Below, one piece after another: positions 8,566 to 17,926 of a stretch of 44,100 nucleotides of DNA; position 1 is the stretch's first letter, and every line of letters begins with the position of its first letter. The translations under genes were made by a program, and so were the position numbers. The notes below the pieces were generated by a model. It searched no databases, was not told the origin of the DNA, and saw only the letters and a list, made by a program, of their open reading frames with translations. Source of the DNA: Candidatus Yanofskyibacteriota bacterium (GTDB lineage Bacteria > Patescibacteriota > Minisyncoccia > 2-02-FULL-40-12 > GWA2-44-9); the NCBI GenBank assembly GCA_023245235.1, contig JAHFKT010000001.1:3923-48022 (forward strand), in the 5' to 3' direction.

Positions 8566-8592
8566 AAAAAAAGGCCCCGCGAAAGCGGGGCC
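8566..8592 (-). terminator. Rho-independent terminator of the GDP-fucose synthase-like gene
   Basis: Read on the minus strand, the stem GGCCCCGC / GCGGGGCC with loop TTTC is followed by a run of seven T. It lies just after the stop at 8599. It also separates this gene from the divergently organised sulfation operon downstream. Confidence 0.85.
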
Positions 8593-8598
8593 GGAGGC

Positions 8599-9588
<990 letters not shown>

Positions 9589-9655
9589 TCAGCTGAAAAT
9601 ATCCGGAGAACGTAGCGAGAGCTGGTTTTATGTATTATATTGATAAAGACCCCCT

Positions 9656-10813
9656 ATGAATATTATCTATATTTCCAGTACGAGATTGCCGACGGAGAAA
9701 GCCCGCGGCGTGCAGATCATGAAGGCATGCGAAGCATTTGTCCGGAGCGGAGCGAAGCTCAGGCTTATCGTTCCCGACGTTATTAATCCGGTGCCGGGGG
9801 ATCCTTTTACTTTTTACGGCGTGCCGCCGATATTTACCATCGAAAGAGCAATGGGCCTTGATACGCTGTCCAGAACCATCGCCCGGTTCTCCGATACGTT
9901 CGCATTCTATGTCCGCTCCGTGGCATTTGCGATATTTTCGGTTCTGCCGCTTTTGGGACTACGGCGAAAGGGACACACATTTTATTCCCGGGACTACCCG
10001 GTACTGCTATTGCTGGCCCTCTTCGGTTTTAAGCCGGTGGCCGAGATACACAACTTTCACTCCAGAAGGCCGCGATGGCATATGCGATACATTTTCGAAA
10101 ATTCAAAAAAGATCGTGGTCAATGCCGAAGGCACCAGGGATGAGATACTGAAATATTACCCGATACCGCCATCAAAGATACTGGTCGCCCAGAACGGCGT
10201 TGACGTGGAATTTTTTAATGTCAAAGAATCCCAAGAAGAAGCCCGCCGGCATCTTCTGGTGCCATTGCACAAAACCGTCATCAGCTATGTCGGCCGTCTT
10301 GAGACCATCGGCCAGGAGAAGGGGGTCGGCGACCTCGTCGAGGCATTCAAGCTAGTTCACAAAAACTATCCCGATTCAGTGCTTTATATCATCGGGGGAC
10401 CGGGCGATTACGTGGATAAATACCGTAAGCAGGCCGGCGGATATCCTGATATCGTGTTCACCGGGCAGGTCGAATACCGGCAGATACCGTATTACTTGAG
10501 GGCGGTCGATATCGTCGTGATACCGTTTCCCGACACCCAACAATACCGGACCGCATCGCCAATTAAGCTGTTCGAGTTTCTTGCCGCCGGTAAGGCGATA
10601 GTCAGTTCCGATATCGCCTCGCTTCGCGTACATCTCAATGGCGGCAATGCGTTATTCTATCGGGCGGGTGACGCCTCCGATCTCGCTGACAAGCTTCAGG
10701 ACATTCTGAAACAACCGGACCTCATGCGGCAATTATCGGCCCGGGCACTTCTTGATTCCAAACAGCACTCGTGGCTTAATAGAGCCGATACCATCATGAA
10801 ATTCATCCGATGA
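9656..10813 (+). CDS. GT4-family glycosyltransferase
   Basis: This 385-residue GT-B protein opens with MNIIYISSTRLPTEKARGVQ and the acceptor-domain strand order of GT4 enzymes. The donor domain has ISYVGRLETIGQEKGV near residue 216, an IIGGPGDYV turn, and the FEFLAAGKAIVSSDI segment near 306 that carries the C-terminal donor-binding loop. The canonical E-x7-E pair appears as TASPIKLFE, with only the second Glu evident, a variant common in GT4. It would add one sugar to the growing lipid-linked repeat unit in the cytoplasm. It is the first gene of a plus-strand block and overlaps the next gene by ATGA, so the two are translationally coupled. Confidence 0.85.
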   Translation: MNIIYISSTRLPTEKARGVQIMKACEAFVRSGAKLRLIVPDVINPVPGDPFTFYGVPPIFTIERAMGLDTLSRTIARFSDTFAFYVRSVAFAIFSVLPLLGLRRKGHTFYSRDYPVLLLLALFGFKPVAEIHNFHSRRPRWHMRYIFENSKKIVVNAEGTRDEILKYYPIPPSKILVAQNGVDVEFFNVKESQEEARRHLLVPLHKTVISYVGRLETIGQEKGVGDLVEAFKLVHKNYPDSVLYIIGGPGDYVDKYRKQAGGYPDIVFTGQVEYRQIPYYLRAVDIVVIPFPDTQQYRTASPIKLFEFLAAGKAIVSSDIASLRVHLNGGNALFYRAGDASDLADKLQDILKQPDLMRQLSARALLDSKQHSWLNRADTIMKFIR

Positions 10814-12065
10814 ACGAGCTTCATAAAAAACCCGTCCTGGCATTTGTCGTCGACGCTTTTCCGGTAGTTTCCGAACCGTTCATCATCGAGCAGGTCGCCG
10901 GCTTGCTTGACCGGGGCTTTGATGTCCGCATTGTCGCTTTCAAGCGGGGCGTCACGCATGGAATATCGGATAAGTTTACTTCATATAGTATGGCCGGCCG
11001 GACGGTATACATTGACGTGCCGAAAGATATCGTAACCCGCGCCATCCGGGCGGTGCCCCGTGCCTTTTCGTTGGTCCGGAAAGACCCTCGCGGTCTCTTG
11101 AACGCCATCAACATTTTTAGATATGGGAGAGACGCGTTATCGCTCAACCTCCTTTACTGGGCCGATGCATTTGCCGGACAGACGTTCGAACTGGCTCACT
11201 GCCACTTCGGTTCGATAGGCAACAAGTTCGTCCGGATAAAGAATGTCCTCCGCTTGCCGCAAAAGTTCATCACCACGTTCTACGGATACGACATCAGCCG
11301 GGCGTTCAAGCAGTACGGCCCCCGGCTGTACGATGACCTCAAAGGAGAGTGCTCGTTATTTTTTGTCATGTCCGAAAATGCACGGAAACGGGTCATCGCC
11401 TATGGCTTTGACGCCGACAAGGTCGTAGTCCATCCCATCGGTATCAATGTTAATGACTATCCGTTCAGAGAGAGGATGGCGCCGGATAATCGTCCGGTCG
11501 GGATAATTTCCGTCGGCCGGCTGGTCGAGAAGAAAGGATTTGACGATCTGGTGAAAGCTCTGGCCATCGCCAGGGGAAAAACATCCAAGCCGTTCCGGTG
11601 CACCATCGTCGGTGATGGGCCGATGAAGCATCACATTACCGAAATGGTCCGCTCGCTGCACCTTGACCCGCTCGTTGATTTCAAAGGAAGCATGAAGATA
11701 GAGGATATCATCCCATTGTTGTCGAAGATGGATTTTTTTGTTCAACCCTCAAAAACCGCCGCTGACGGCAATATGGAATAACTATGAACGTTATCATCTC
11801 ACAAGCACTGGCGACCGGACTGCCGGTCATCACCACCCGCCACAGCGGACTGCCGGAGCAGGTCATTGACGGATACAACGGATTTTTAGTTCCCGAGGGC
11901 GATTTCAAGGCCCTGGCCGATGCCATCGTCAGAATAATAGAGCATCCCGAATTGTGGGCAGAGATGGGCAGGAACGGCCGGGAGCACGTGCTCAAGAACT
12001 ATAATTTTGAGACCGTTATTAATAAGCAGGCCGAGATATATTCCAAACTCCTTAACTCCAAGTAA
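10810..12065 (+). pseudogene. GT4-family glycosyltransferase, split by a frameshift at about 11778
   Basis: The first frame (10810-11781, 323 residues) covers the acceptor domain and the start of the donor domain: GISVGRLVEKKGFDD-like motif and the loop FFVQPSKTAADGNME, then a stop. Two bases later the next frame (11784-12065, 93 residues) continues the same fold: MNVIISQALATGLPVITT, then HSGLPEQV and a normal GT4 tail. Removing two bases between GAA 11776-11778 and ATG 11784, or adding one, would join them into a standard length of about 417 residues. The break falls in the donor-binding loop, so neither half should work alone. Either an indel error or a recent mutation is possible. It overlaps the previous gene by ATGA and is followed by the FdtA-like gene after 10 bases. 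Confidence 0.85.
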
Positions 12066-12075
12066 ACCGCGCTTA

Positions 12076-12519
12076 ATGTCCAAACCAAAGATAACCGTTA
12101 AAAATTCCGGAGTGGTCACATTGAACTTCTTCAAGGATTTTCCCGATGGGGACCTGTTCATCGCCGAAGCCCGGAAGAACATCCCTCACGACATCAAGAG
12201 GATATATTTCATCAATAATCTCGCCAATAAAAAAGCCGTCCGGGGCAAGCATGCCCATAAAAAACTTACCCAGGTCATCTTCTGCATCAACGGCTCGTTT
12301 CATTTGGGCCTCGATGATGGCTCGAAAAAACAGACCGTCGTTTTAGACGATCCCGGTTACGGCGTCATCCTCGGACCGAAGCTGTGGCATACCATGACCG
12401 GCTTTTCCGATGACTGCGTATTGCTCATCCTCGCCGGGGACTATTACCGGAAGGACGACTACCTGCGAAACTACGATGAATTTATGAGATACGTACACAA
12501 GGACCGGCGCCATGACTAA
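12076..12519 (+). CDS. FdtA/QdtA-like dTDP-sugar 3,4-ketoisomerase (WxcM-like cupin)
   Basis: From the ATG at 12076 the product is 147 residues, the normal size for this one-domain cupin family. The active-site stretch RGKHAHKKLTQVIFCINGS (about residues 58-76) contains the conserved His pair of FdtA-type isomerases, and VILGPKLWHTMTGF is the second cupin strand. The enzyme moves the keto group of dTDP-4-keto-6-deoxyglucose from C4 to C3, preparing it for amination. The aminotransferase that would use the product follows with an 8-base overlap. FdtA (to Fuc3N) and QdtA (to Qui3N) differ at C4 and cannot be told apart here. An upstream in-frame ATG at 12007 overlaps the glycosyltransferase and is unlikely. 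Confidence 0.85.
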   Translation: MSKPKITVKNSGVVTLNFFKDFPDGDLFIAEARKNIPHDIKRIYFINNLANKKAVRGKHAHKKLTQVIFCINGSFHLGLDDGSKKQTVVLDDPGYGVILGPKLWHTMTGFSDDCVLLILAGDYYRKDDYLRNYDEFMRYVHKDRRHD

Positions 12520-13651
12520 AGACATTCTATTTTTTGATTTTAAGAGAAAGTACCGGCAGAACCGGAACGCCATACAAAGGGCGATCAGTTCGGTATTCGA
12601 GCGGGGATGGTTCATTCTGGGGCCGGAGCTGGAACGATTCGAACATAATTTCGCACAATACCTTAAAGTGCCGTATGCGGTCGGAGTGAACTCGGGGACC
12701 GATGCGCTCTATCTGGCTCTTCGGGCTTTAGGCGTCGGAAAGGGGGACGAAGTCATCACGGTATCGCACACGGCCACGCCCACCATAAGCGCCATCCGGT
12801 TAACGGGAGCCATTCCCGTTTTTGTCGATATTGATGCCGATACCTATAATATGGATGTCCGGAAGATAGAACCGAAGATCACATCTCGGACAAAAGTCAT
12901 ACTGCCGGTCCATCTGTACGGATATCCGGCCGACCCGGCGGCCATTATGAGAGTCGCAAAAAAGCACGGCCTGAAGGTCGTCGAAGACGCGGCCCAGGCG
13001 ACCGGAGCATATTACCGGGGCAAATTGGCCGGTACTATCGGCGATATCGGATGCTTCAGCTTTTATCCGACCAAGAATCTGGGGGCTTTCGGCGACGGCG
13101 GCGCGATCGCCACCCGCGACAAGAAGCTGGCCGATACCGTGCGGGCCTTGCGGAACTACGGCGAGGTCTCGAAGTTCAACAACCGGATCGAAGGCACTAA
13201 TAGCCGGCTTGATGAGCTTCAGGCGTCTTTATTGAGCTGGAGCCTGACGAAGCTGAAGGGCTGGAACAAAAAGCGGGAGCGTCTGGCCTCACTGTATCTG
13301 AAGGAGCTGCGCGGTCTGCCGCTCAAACTTCCGCCGGCAAAAGGTGCCGGGAAAGTGCCCGCCTGGCATCTTTTTGTCATCCGGACGGCCCGGCAGGAGG
13401 AATGCGACGCATTAAGGAAATTTCTTGCCGAACGGGGTGTCGGAACTATGGTCCACTATCCCACGCCGGTATTCGCCCAAAAAGCGTACTCATTCTTACA
13501 CTATACATCGAAGGACCTGCCCGTTACTTCTGCGGTAGCAACGACGATCGTCTCTCTGCCGCTCTATCCGGAACTTACCGTTATTGAGGTGAAGACAGTA
13601 TGCAGAAACATTAAGCTGTTCTATGATAGGCACTATGGAAGAAAACGGTAA
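12512..13651 (+). CDS. DegT/DnrJ/EryC1 PLP-dependent sugar aminotransferase (FdtB/QdtB-like)
   Basis: This 379-residue protein has all hallmarks of the sugar aminotransferases: VGVNSGTDALYLAL near residue 57, the PLP-stacking VEDAAQATGA at 157-166, and the Schiff-base lysine K188 in CFSFYPTKNLGAFGDGG. The C-terminal half has the family's GTNSRLDELQA. Paired with the ketoisomerase just upstream, it would transfer an amino group from glutamate to C3 of the dTDP-3-keto-6-deoxyhexose, giving dTDP-Fuc3N or dTDP-Qui3N. The N-acetyltransferase often found next in such loci is absent from the window, so the sugar may stay unacetylated or be modified elsewhere. Confidence 0.9.
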   Translation: MTKDILFFDFKRKYRQNRNAIQRAISSVFERGWFILGPELERFEHNFAQYLKVPYAVGVNSGTDALYLALRALGVGKGDEVITVSHTATPTISAIRLTGAIPVFVDIDADTYNMDVRKIEPKITSRTKVILPVHLYGYPADPAAIMRVAKKHGLKVVEDAAQATGAYYRGKLAGTIGDIGCFSFYPTKNLGAFGDGGAIATRDKKLADTVRALRNYGEVSKFNNRIEGTNSRLDELQASLLSWSLTKLKGWNKKRERLASLYLKELRGLPLKLPPAKGAGKVPAWHLFVIRTARQEECDALRKFLAERGVGTMVHYPTPVFAQKAYSFLHYTSKDLPVTSAVATTIVSLPLYPELTVIEVKTVCRNIKLFYDRHYGRKR

Positions 13652-14966
13652 CTCCTTCTTAAAAGAGAAATTCCTGTATTTCAGCCGGCATCGGTTCGTG
13701 AAGAATGTTGCTACGCTTCAAGCGGGCGAGTTCGCTTCGAGCGTGGTTCAGGGTTTGGCCGGTATCCTGATAGCCCGGCTGCTCCAGCCGCAACTGTTCG
13801 GCGTATACTCGCTTGCTTTCGGATTGGCAAGTCTGCTGGTCCTGATCGTAAGTTTGGGCGTACAGGATGCCGTCACGACCATTGTCGGCGAATCATATGC
13901 CCGCGAGGACCGCAAAGCCACCCATGACGCTCTGCTGTTCCTGGCGAAGATGACGGGCGTCATCGGCATATTATCCGTCGCGGCCGCGCTCGGCGCGCCG
14001 AAGTTGAGCGCGTTGCTCTACCACAACTCCGCCATCGGCTGGTACGCGGGCATTGTCGTCCTGGCCGCGTTCATATCAAATACGTTCTACACATTCTCGA
14101 CCATCGCGCTTCAGGTGGTCAACCGCATCAAAGCGATGTCGATACTCGGTCTGGTAGACCAGGTGATACGGAGCGGCTTTGCGCTTTTTTTTGTATTTAT
14201 CGGTTTCGGCCTGATGGGCGCGGTGACCGGCCACCTTATCGGCGCCGGCATTGTATTCGTGATATCGGCGGTCATTTGGGAACGTTTGCGGCGTGAATAT
14301 CCGATATTCCCGTCGTTGAGGCAGTTCACCCAGAAGGTGTGGGACGCGAATCTGAAGAAGTATTTTACCTTCAGCGCCTGGATAGCGCTCGATAAAAATA
14401 TCGCCAATCTGTACAATATTCTGCCGATCCTGATGGTCGGAGTCTACGTTTCTTCAGTTGAAGTAACTTATTTCAAGATATCGTTTGCCTATGTGAACCT
14501 GGCGCTGAGCCTGATGGGTCCGATATCAACTCTGCTCAATGTCGAGTTCCCGCGCATGCGGGCCGGAGAGCCCCGGCGCATGAAACACAATTTTCTTAAG
14601 GTGTCCTTATATTCACTTCTTCTGTCGCTGTTGCTGACCGCCGGCGCTCTCGCCGTATCGCCGATCGCCCTCAAGATCCTGTACGGCAAAGCATTTTTAC
14701 CGGGCCTGAAATACGTTCTCGGGCTCTTCGTCTACGGCGCTTTTCTGGGCATCGGGGTCGGCCTCGGTCCGATGTGGCGGGCCATCAATAAAGTGAAAAT
14801 ATCGATCGTCATCAATACCGTCACGCTCGGCATCGGTATTCCGGCCGGGCTCTATCTGATACGCCATTTCGGGGTTTGGGGCGCTATCATCATGGTTTCG
14901 ATCTGGTTCACCGTCTCTCATGCCATCTCGTTCTTCTATCTGCTGGCCCACCTGCAGAATGAGTAA
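13635..14966 (+). CDS. Wzx-type flippase (MVF/MATE oligosaccharide transporter)
   Basis: The protein of about 443 residues is hydrophobic throughout, with roughly 12 predicted membrane segments. It shows the polysaccharide-biosynthesis (MVF) layout: an amphipathic start (NVATLQAGEFASSVVQGLAG), LIARLLQPQLFGVYSLA in the first helices, and a central basic loop before TFSAWIALDKNIANL. It would flip undecaprenyl-linked repeat units across the inner membrane. The gene overlaps the aminotransferase end; an ATG at 13623 in the same frame adds four residues and is equally possible. The next gene is an O-antigen ligase/polymerase, a common pairing. Confidence 0.85.
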   Translation: MEENGNSFLKEKFLYFSRHRFVKNVATLQAGEFASSVVQGLAGILIARLLQPQLFGVYSLAFGLASLLVLIVSLGVQDAVTTIVGESYAREDRKATHDALLFLAKMTGVIGILSVAAALGAPKLSALLYHNSAIGWYAGIVVLAAFISNTFYTFSTIALQVVNRIKAMSILGLVDQVIRSGFALFFVFIGFGLMGAVTGHLIGAGIVFVISAVIWERLRREYPIFPSLRQFTQKVWDANLKKYFTFSAWIALDKNIANLYNILPILMVGVYVSSVEVTYFKISFAYVNLALSLMGPISTLLNVEFPRMRAGEPRRMKHNFLKVSLYSLLLSLLLTAGALAVSPIALKILYGKAFLPGLKYVLGLFVYGAFLGIGVGLGPMWRAINKVKISIVINTVTLGIGIPAGLYLIRHFGVWGAIIMVSIWFTVSHAISFFYLLAHLQNE

Positions 14967-14968
14967 CG

Positions 14969-14997
14969 TTGCAGATAGGCCTATTTTTACGTATCAT
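14969..14997 (+). promoter_or_regulatory. Promoter of the O-antigen ligase-like gene
   Basis: TTGCAG (14969-14974), a 17-base spacer and TATCAT (14992-14997) precede the ATG at 15006 by only 8 bases, so the transcript would be almost leaderless. The -35 match is weak, the -10 good. Confidence 0.4.
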
Positions 14998-15005
14998 ATG
15001 ATGAT

Positions 15006-17219
15006 ATGAATCTCCGAGCCATTCTCAAGTACCTTATATATGCGGCGGCACTGACCCCGCTTATTATTTTCTCTCAGTTCGTGTCGCCGTTCCATTTCGG
15101 CAAGGTCGTCGTTTTCCGGAGCCTGATCGAGTTCATGGCAGTGCTCTACCTGCTGCTGGCGTGGCGCGAGCCGGCCTATCGTCCCCGGATCGACAGGTTC
15201 TTCTGGGTATTCCTGGCTTTTGCCCTGGCCTTCACGGTCACGACATTCACGAGCGTCAATGTCTATCAAAGTTTTTGGGGCACTCTTGAGCGTATGGGCG
15301 GGCTGTGGACCTTCTGGCATTATTTCGTTTTCTATATCATTCTGACCGCGATCTTGCGGACGAAAGAGGACTGGCGGACATTTCTGAAGATATCGGTCGT
15401 GGTCGGCGTCCTTTCTGCGCTCTACGGCTTCGGCCAGCGTACCGACATCTCGTTCTTCGTCGGTTCAGGCGGCCGGGACAGGATATTCGGAACGATCGGC
15501 AATCCGGCCCTGTTCGCGGGATATCAGATAGTCAATGTTTTTCTGGCGCTGATACTCGGGTTCGGCGCGGTCAAAAATAATGAGAGGAATTTCTTTTTTA
15601 TCTCGGCCATGGTGATGAGCATCGCCGTATTCATGACGGCGGTCAGAGGTTCATTGGTCGGCATAGTCGTGGGATTGGTGGTATTCGCATTTCTGTATTT
15701 CGCGCAAACTCACTCCAAGATTTCCCGGCAGATATTCATCTGGCTCATGACCCTGGTCATTGTTGTCGGCGGTCTGGCATTTTTGTTCAGAAGCAGCTCT
15801 CTGGTGCAAAACTCACCGTATTTGAGCCGGGTCACGGATCTTTCGCTTTCTAATAATACTGTTCAAACACGGATCTGGGCCTGGCAGGCCGGCCTGAAGG
15901 GTTGGAGCGAGGGTCCCCGAACGATGATCTTCGGCTGGGGACCGGAGAATTTCAATATCCCGTTCTCCAAATACTTCAACCCCCAGTTCTTCAAGGGGCC
16001 CGGTTCGGAAACGTTATTTGACCGCGCCCACAATATGTTCGTTGAGATATTAGTCACCATGGGCCTGCTCGGGGAGATCGCTTATATCGGGTTGTTCGTA
16101 GTCATTTTCCGGACCCTGTGGCGCTTGAAAGAAAAGCCCGAATCCCGTATCCCCGCTATCGGGCTTATTTCAATGACCCTGGCATATATGATCCACAATG
16201 CGTTCATATTCGATACTTCGGCGAACTTCATCATCTTTTTCAGCGCCCTGGGCTTCATGTCATTCCTCAATGCGGAACCCCGTACCCAAAAAGTCACGAT
16301 GCGACCGGTGTCTCCGGCTCTGTGGCGCGCGGCGGGGACCGTACTTTTTATCGCATGCGGAGTATTAGTGTATCAAACCAATGTTTTGATGACCGAAGCG
16401 AATTTTGCCAATACGCGCGCCATCATCGCCGGTTGGAACAACGACTTTCCCGGCGCGGTCGCCAAATTTCAAGAGGCCGTCGGATACGGCGTCGCCGGCA
16501 AATACGAATACCGGAACCAGTTCAGTCAGTATCTGATCAATTACGGTTCCGATAATCAGGTCACATCCGATACGGCCACGGTACTTCAGGATGCGATAGC
16601 GGAAGAAGAGAAAAATGAAGCCGAAAGTCCCCGCGATTATCTGCCCGATCTGTACCTTTCCCGCCTGAACATCCTCCTCGGCAAAAATGATCCGCACTCG
16701 CCGTATAATGATGAAGCGCTTAAGTATTCGCAGAAGGCGTTGAGCTATTCGCCGACATTCGTCAGGACATATTATGAGGTTGCCCAGGCCTATGTGAATA
16801 AACAGGATTCCGCCAAAGCCGAGGAAACATTCCAGAAGGCGATCGACCTCAATCCGACCGTCGGGTTGTCGTATTGGTATCTGGCGGCGGTCCAGATGCA
16901 GTCCGGCGATCTGGAGCAGGGCCTCAAGACGATCGATCAGGCCATCAGCCACGGATACGGACTGGGTGAGAACGACTATCTGAATCTGGCCGGTATCTAT
17001 ATCAAGCGGAGCGATTTTCAGCATCTGGCCGACATTTATGAAAAATTGATAAAGATAGTGCCCGATAATCCGCAATATCACGCATCTTTGGCCGTTGCAT
17101 ATTCGAGGATCGGGCGTGTTGATGATGCGATCGCTCAAGCGCGCGTGGCCGCTCAGTTTAATCCGGACTTTGAACCGGAAGCCCAGAAATTCGTCGAGAG
17201 TCTCGGCCGGCAGTGGTAA
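15006..17219 (+). CDS. O-antigen ligase/polymerase-like membrane protein with C-terminal TPR repeats
   Basis: The 737-residue protein has about 12 membrane segments in residues 1-460. They include the Wzy_C/O-antigen-ligase region: TRIWAWQAGLKGWSE, FGWGPENF and, in the large outer loop, FDRAHNMFVEILVTMGLLGE, which holds the conserved Arg and His residues. From about residue 560 it carries several tetratricopeptide units (for example YYEVAQAYVNKQDSAKAEET). It should polymerise or ligate lipid-linked glycans on the outer face of the membrane, the TPR domain probably binding a partner. It follows the flippase after 39 bases and ends in a strong shared terminator. Confidence 0.88.
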   Translation: MNLRAILKYLIYAAALTPLIIFSQFVSPFHFGKVVVFRSLIEFMAVLYLLLAWREPAYRPRIDRFFWVFLAFALAFTVTTFTSVNVYQSFWGTLERMGGLWTFWHYFVFYIILTAILRTKEDWRTFLKISVVVGVLSALYGFGQRTDISFFVGSGGRDRIFGTIGNPALFAGYQIVNVFLALILGFGAVKNNERNFFFISAMVMSIAVFMTAVRGSLVGIVVGLVVFAFLYFAQTHSKISRQIFIWLMTLVIVVGGLAFLFRSSSLVQNSPYLSRVTDLSLSNNTVQTRIWAWQAGLKGWSEGPRTMIFGWGPENFNIPFSKYFNPQFFKGPGSETLFDRAHNMFVEILVTMGLLGEIAYIGLFVVIFRTLWRLKEKPESRIPAIGLISMTLAYMIHNAFIFDTSANFIIFFSALGFMSFLNAEPRTQKVTMRPVSPALWRAAGTVLFIACGVLVYQTNVLMTEANFANTRAIIAGWNNDFPGAVAKFQEAVGYGVAGKYEYRNQFSQYLINYGSDNQVTSDTATVLQDAIAEEEKNEAESPRDYLPDLYLSRLNILLGKNDPHSPYNDEALKYSQKALSYSPTFVRTYYEVAQAYVNKQDSAKAEETFQKAIDLNPTVGLSYWYLAAVQMQSGDLEQGLKTIDQAISHGYGLGENDYLNLAGIYIKRSDFQHLADIYEKLIKIVPDNPQYHASLAVAYSRIGRVDDAIAQARVAAQFNPDFEPEAQKFVESLGRQW

Positions 17220-17223
17220 CCGA

Positions 17224-17259
17224 AAACTAAAACGAGGGCGTCGGCCCTCGTTTTAGTTT
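17224..17259. terminator. Bidirectional terminator between convergent genes
   Basis: A perfect 16-base inverted repeat (17224-17239 with 17244-17259, loop of 4) has an A-rich left flank and a T-rich right arm. It can therefore stop transcription from both the O-antigen ligase gene (plus) and the arginine decarboxylase gene (minus), which converge on it. Confidence 0.9.
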
Positions 17260-17262
17260 CAG

Positions 17263-17805
17263 CTACTCGATAAGAATTGCGGCGGCTACGACGGTCGTCC
17301 ACAGACCGTCCTTGTTGCCGATGGCCGATTGCGTGTAATTAGTCGTTTTGAATATTTGCTCGGAGGCTTTAAAGAATTGTTCCCGTTCATCCCAGGCCAC
17401 ATCCGGATCAAACTCAATGCCCAGAGTCGTGGCAAGCATCTGCGCCGCCAGGTCCTCGGCGTAATCGCCGGCCTTTTCATCGGTCTCTCCGAATGGATGA
17501 TGTTCAGACAGATAACCATATTGATTGGAGTCTTGCGGTATCGCAACGCCGATGGAAGCGGATATCAAACGATTGGGCTCGTTAGTGGCATTGCGTGCGA
17601 TGACCGCGTGGACCACCGAACCGGCCGGCAAGAGCGCGATACCATCATCCCGGGTGACCTTTTTAACATTCGGCGGATAGATGCTCGAAACCGGAACCAG
17701 ATTGTATTGAGCGATCCCGGCTGAGCGGAGCGCAAGCTCGAATGATGCCAGATATTCTTTGTGAACGCCGGCGCCTTTTGTGAAAAATATTTTTGTCGGA
17801 AGCAT
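17263..17805 (-). CDS. Pyruvoyl-dependent arginine decarboxylase
   Basis: This 180-residue protein matches the PvlArgDC family over its full length. It has [13 protein letters not shown] at the start, the self-cleavage site VPVSSIYPP (break between S40 and S41, S41 becoming the pyruvoyl group), [21 protein letters not shown], and IGVAIP. It converts arginine to agmatine, the first step to putrescine, or works in acid/arginine consumption. The PLP-free enzyme is typical of archaea and is scattered in bacteria such as Chlamydiae. No agmatinase or agmatine deiminase gene is in the window. It stands alone between two glycan genes with its own promoter and terminator. Confidence 0.93.
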   Translation of the reverse strand: MLPTKIFFTKGAGVHKEYLASFELALRSAGIAQYNLVPVSSIYPPNVKKVTRDDGIALLPAGSVVHAVIARNATNEPNRLISASIGVAIPQDSNQYGYLSEHHPFGETDEKAGDYAEDLAAQMLATTLGIEFDPDVAWDEREQFFKASEQIFKTTNYTQSAIGNKDGLWTTVVAAAILIE

Positions 17806-17830
17806 GCTTGGAAATTAATTGATTATTTTT

Positions 17831-17859
17831 AGTATAGGGGCGAATGATCGGTTATCCAA
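17831..17859 (-). promoter_or_regulatory. Promoter of the arginine decarboxylase gene
   Basis: On the minus strand TTGGAT (17859-17854), 17 bases, TATACT (17836-17831). The start point near 17824 leaves a leader of about 20 bases before the ATG at 17805. Confidence 0.6.
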
Positions 17860-17893
17860 ATTTTTTTGTTGATAACTGCACTGATTTGGAGAA

Positions 17894-17924
17894 ATCTAAA
17901 ACCGCGCGATGCGCGGTTTTAGAT
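17894..17924 (-). terminator. Terminator of the sugar-phosphate transferase gene
   Basis: A perfect 14-base stem (17894-17907 with 17911-17924, loop of 3) sits 3 bases past the stop codon at 17927 and ends in a T-rich arm when read on the minus strand. Confidence 0.85.
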
Positions 17925-17926
17925 CT

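Noticed and set aside
16365-17138. Minus-strand open frame of 257 codons
   Set aside because: Antisense to the TPR part of the O-antigen ligase gene; low-complexity Ile/Arg-rich translation and no promoter.
15006-17219. Pilin glycosylation (PglL-type) oligosaccharyltransferase
   Set aside because: The loop motifs fit the wider O-antigen ligase/polymerase family; nothing in the sequence shows a protein acceptor, so the narrower call is not supported.
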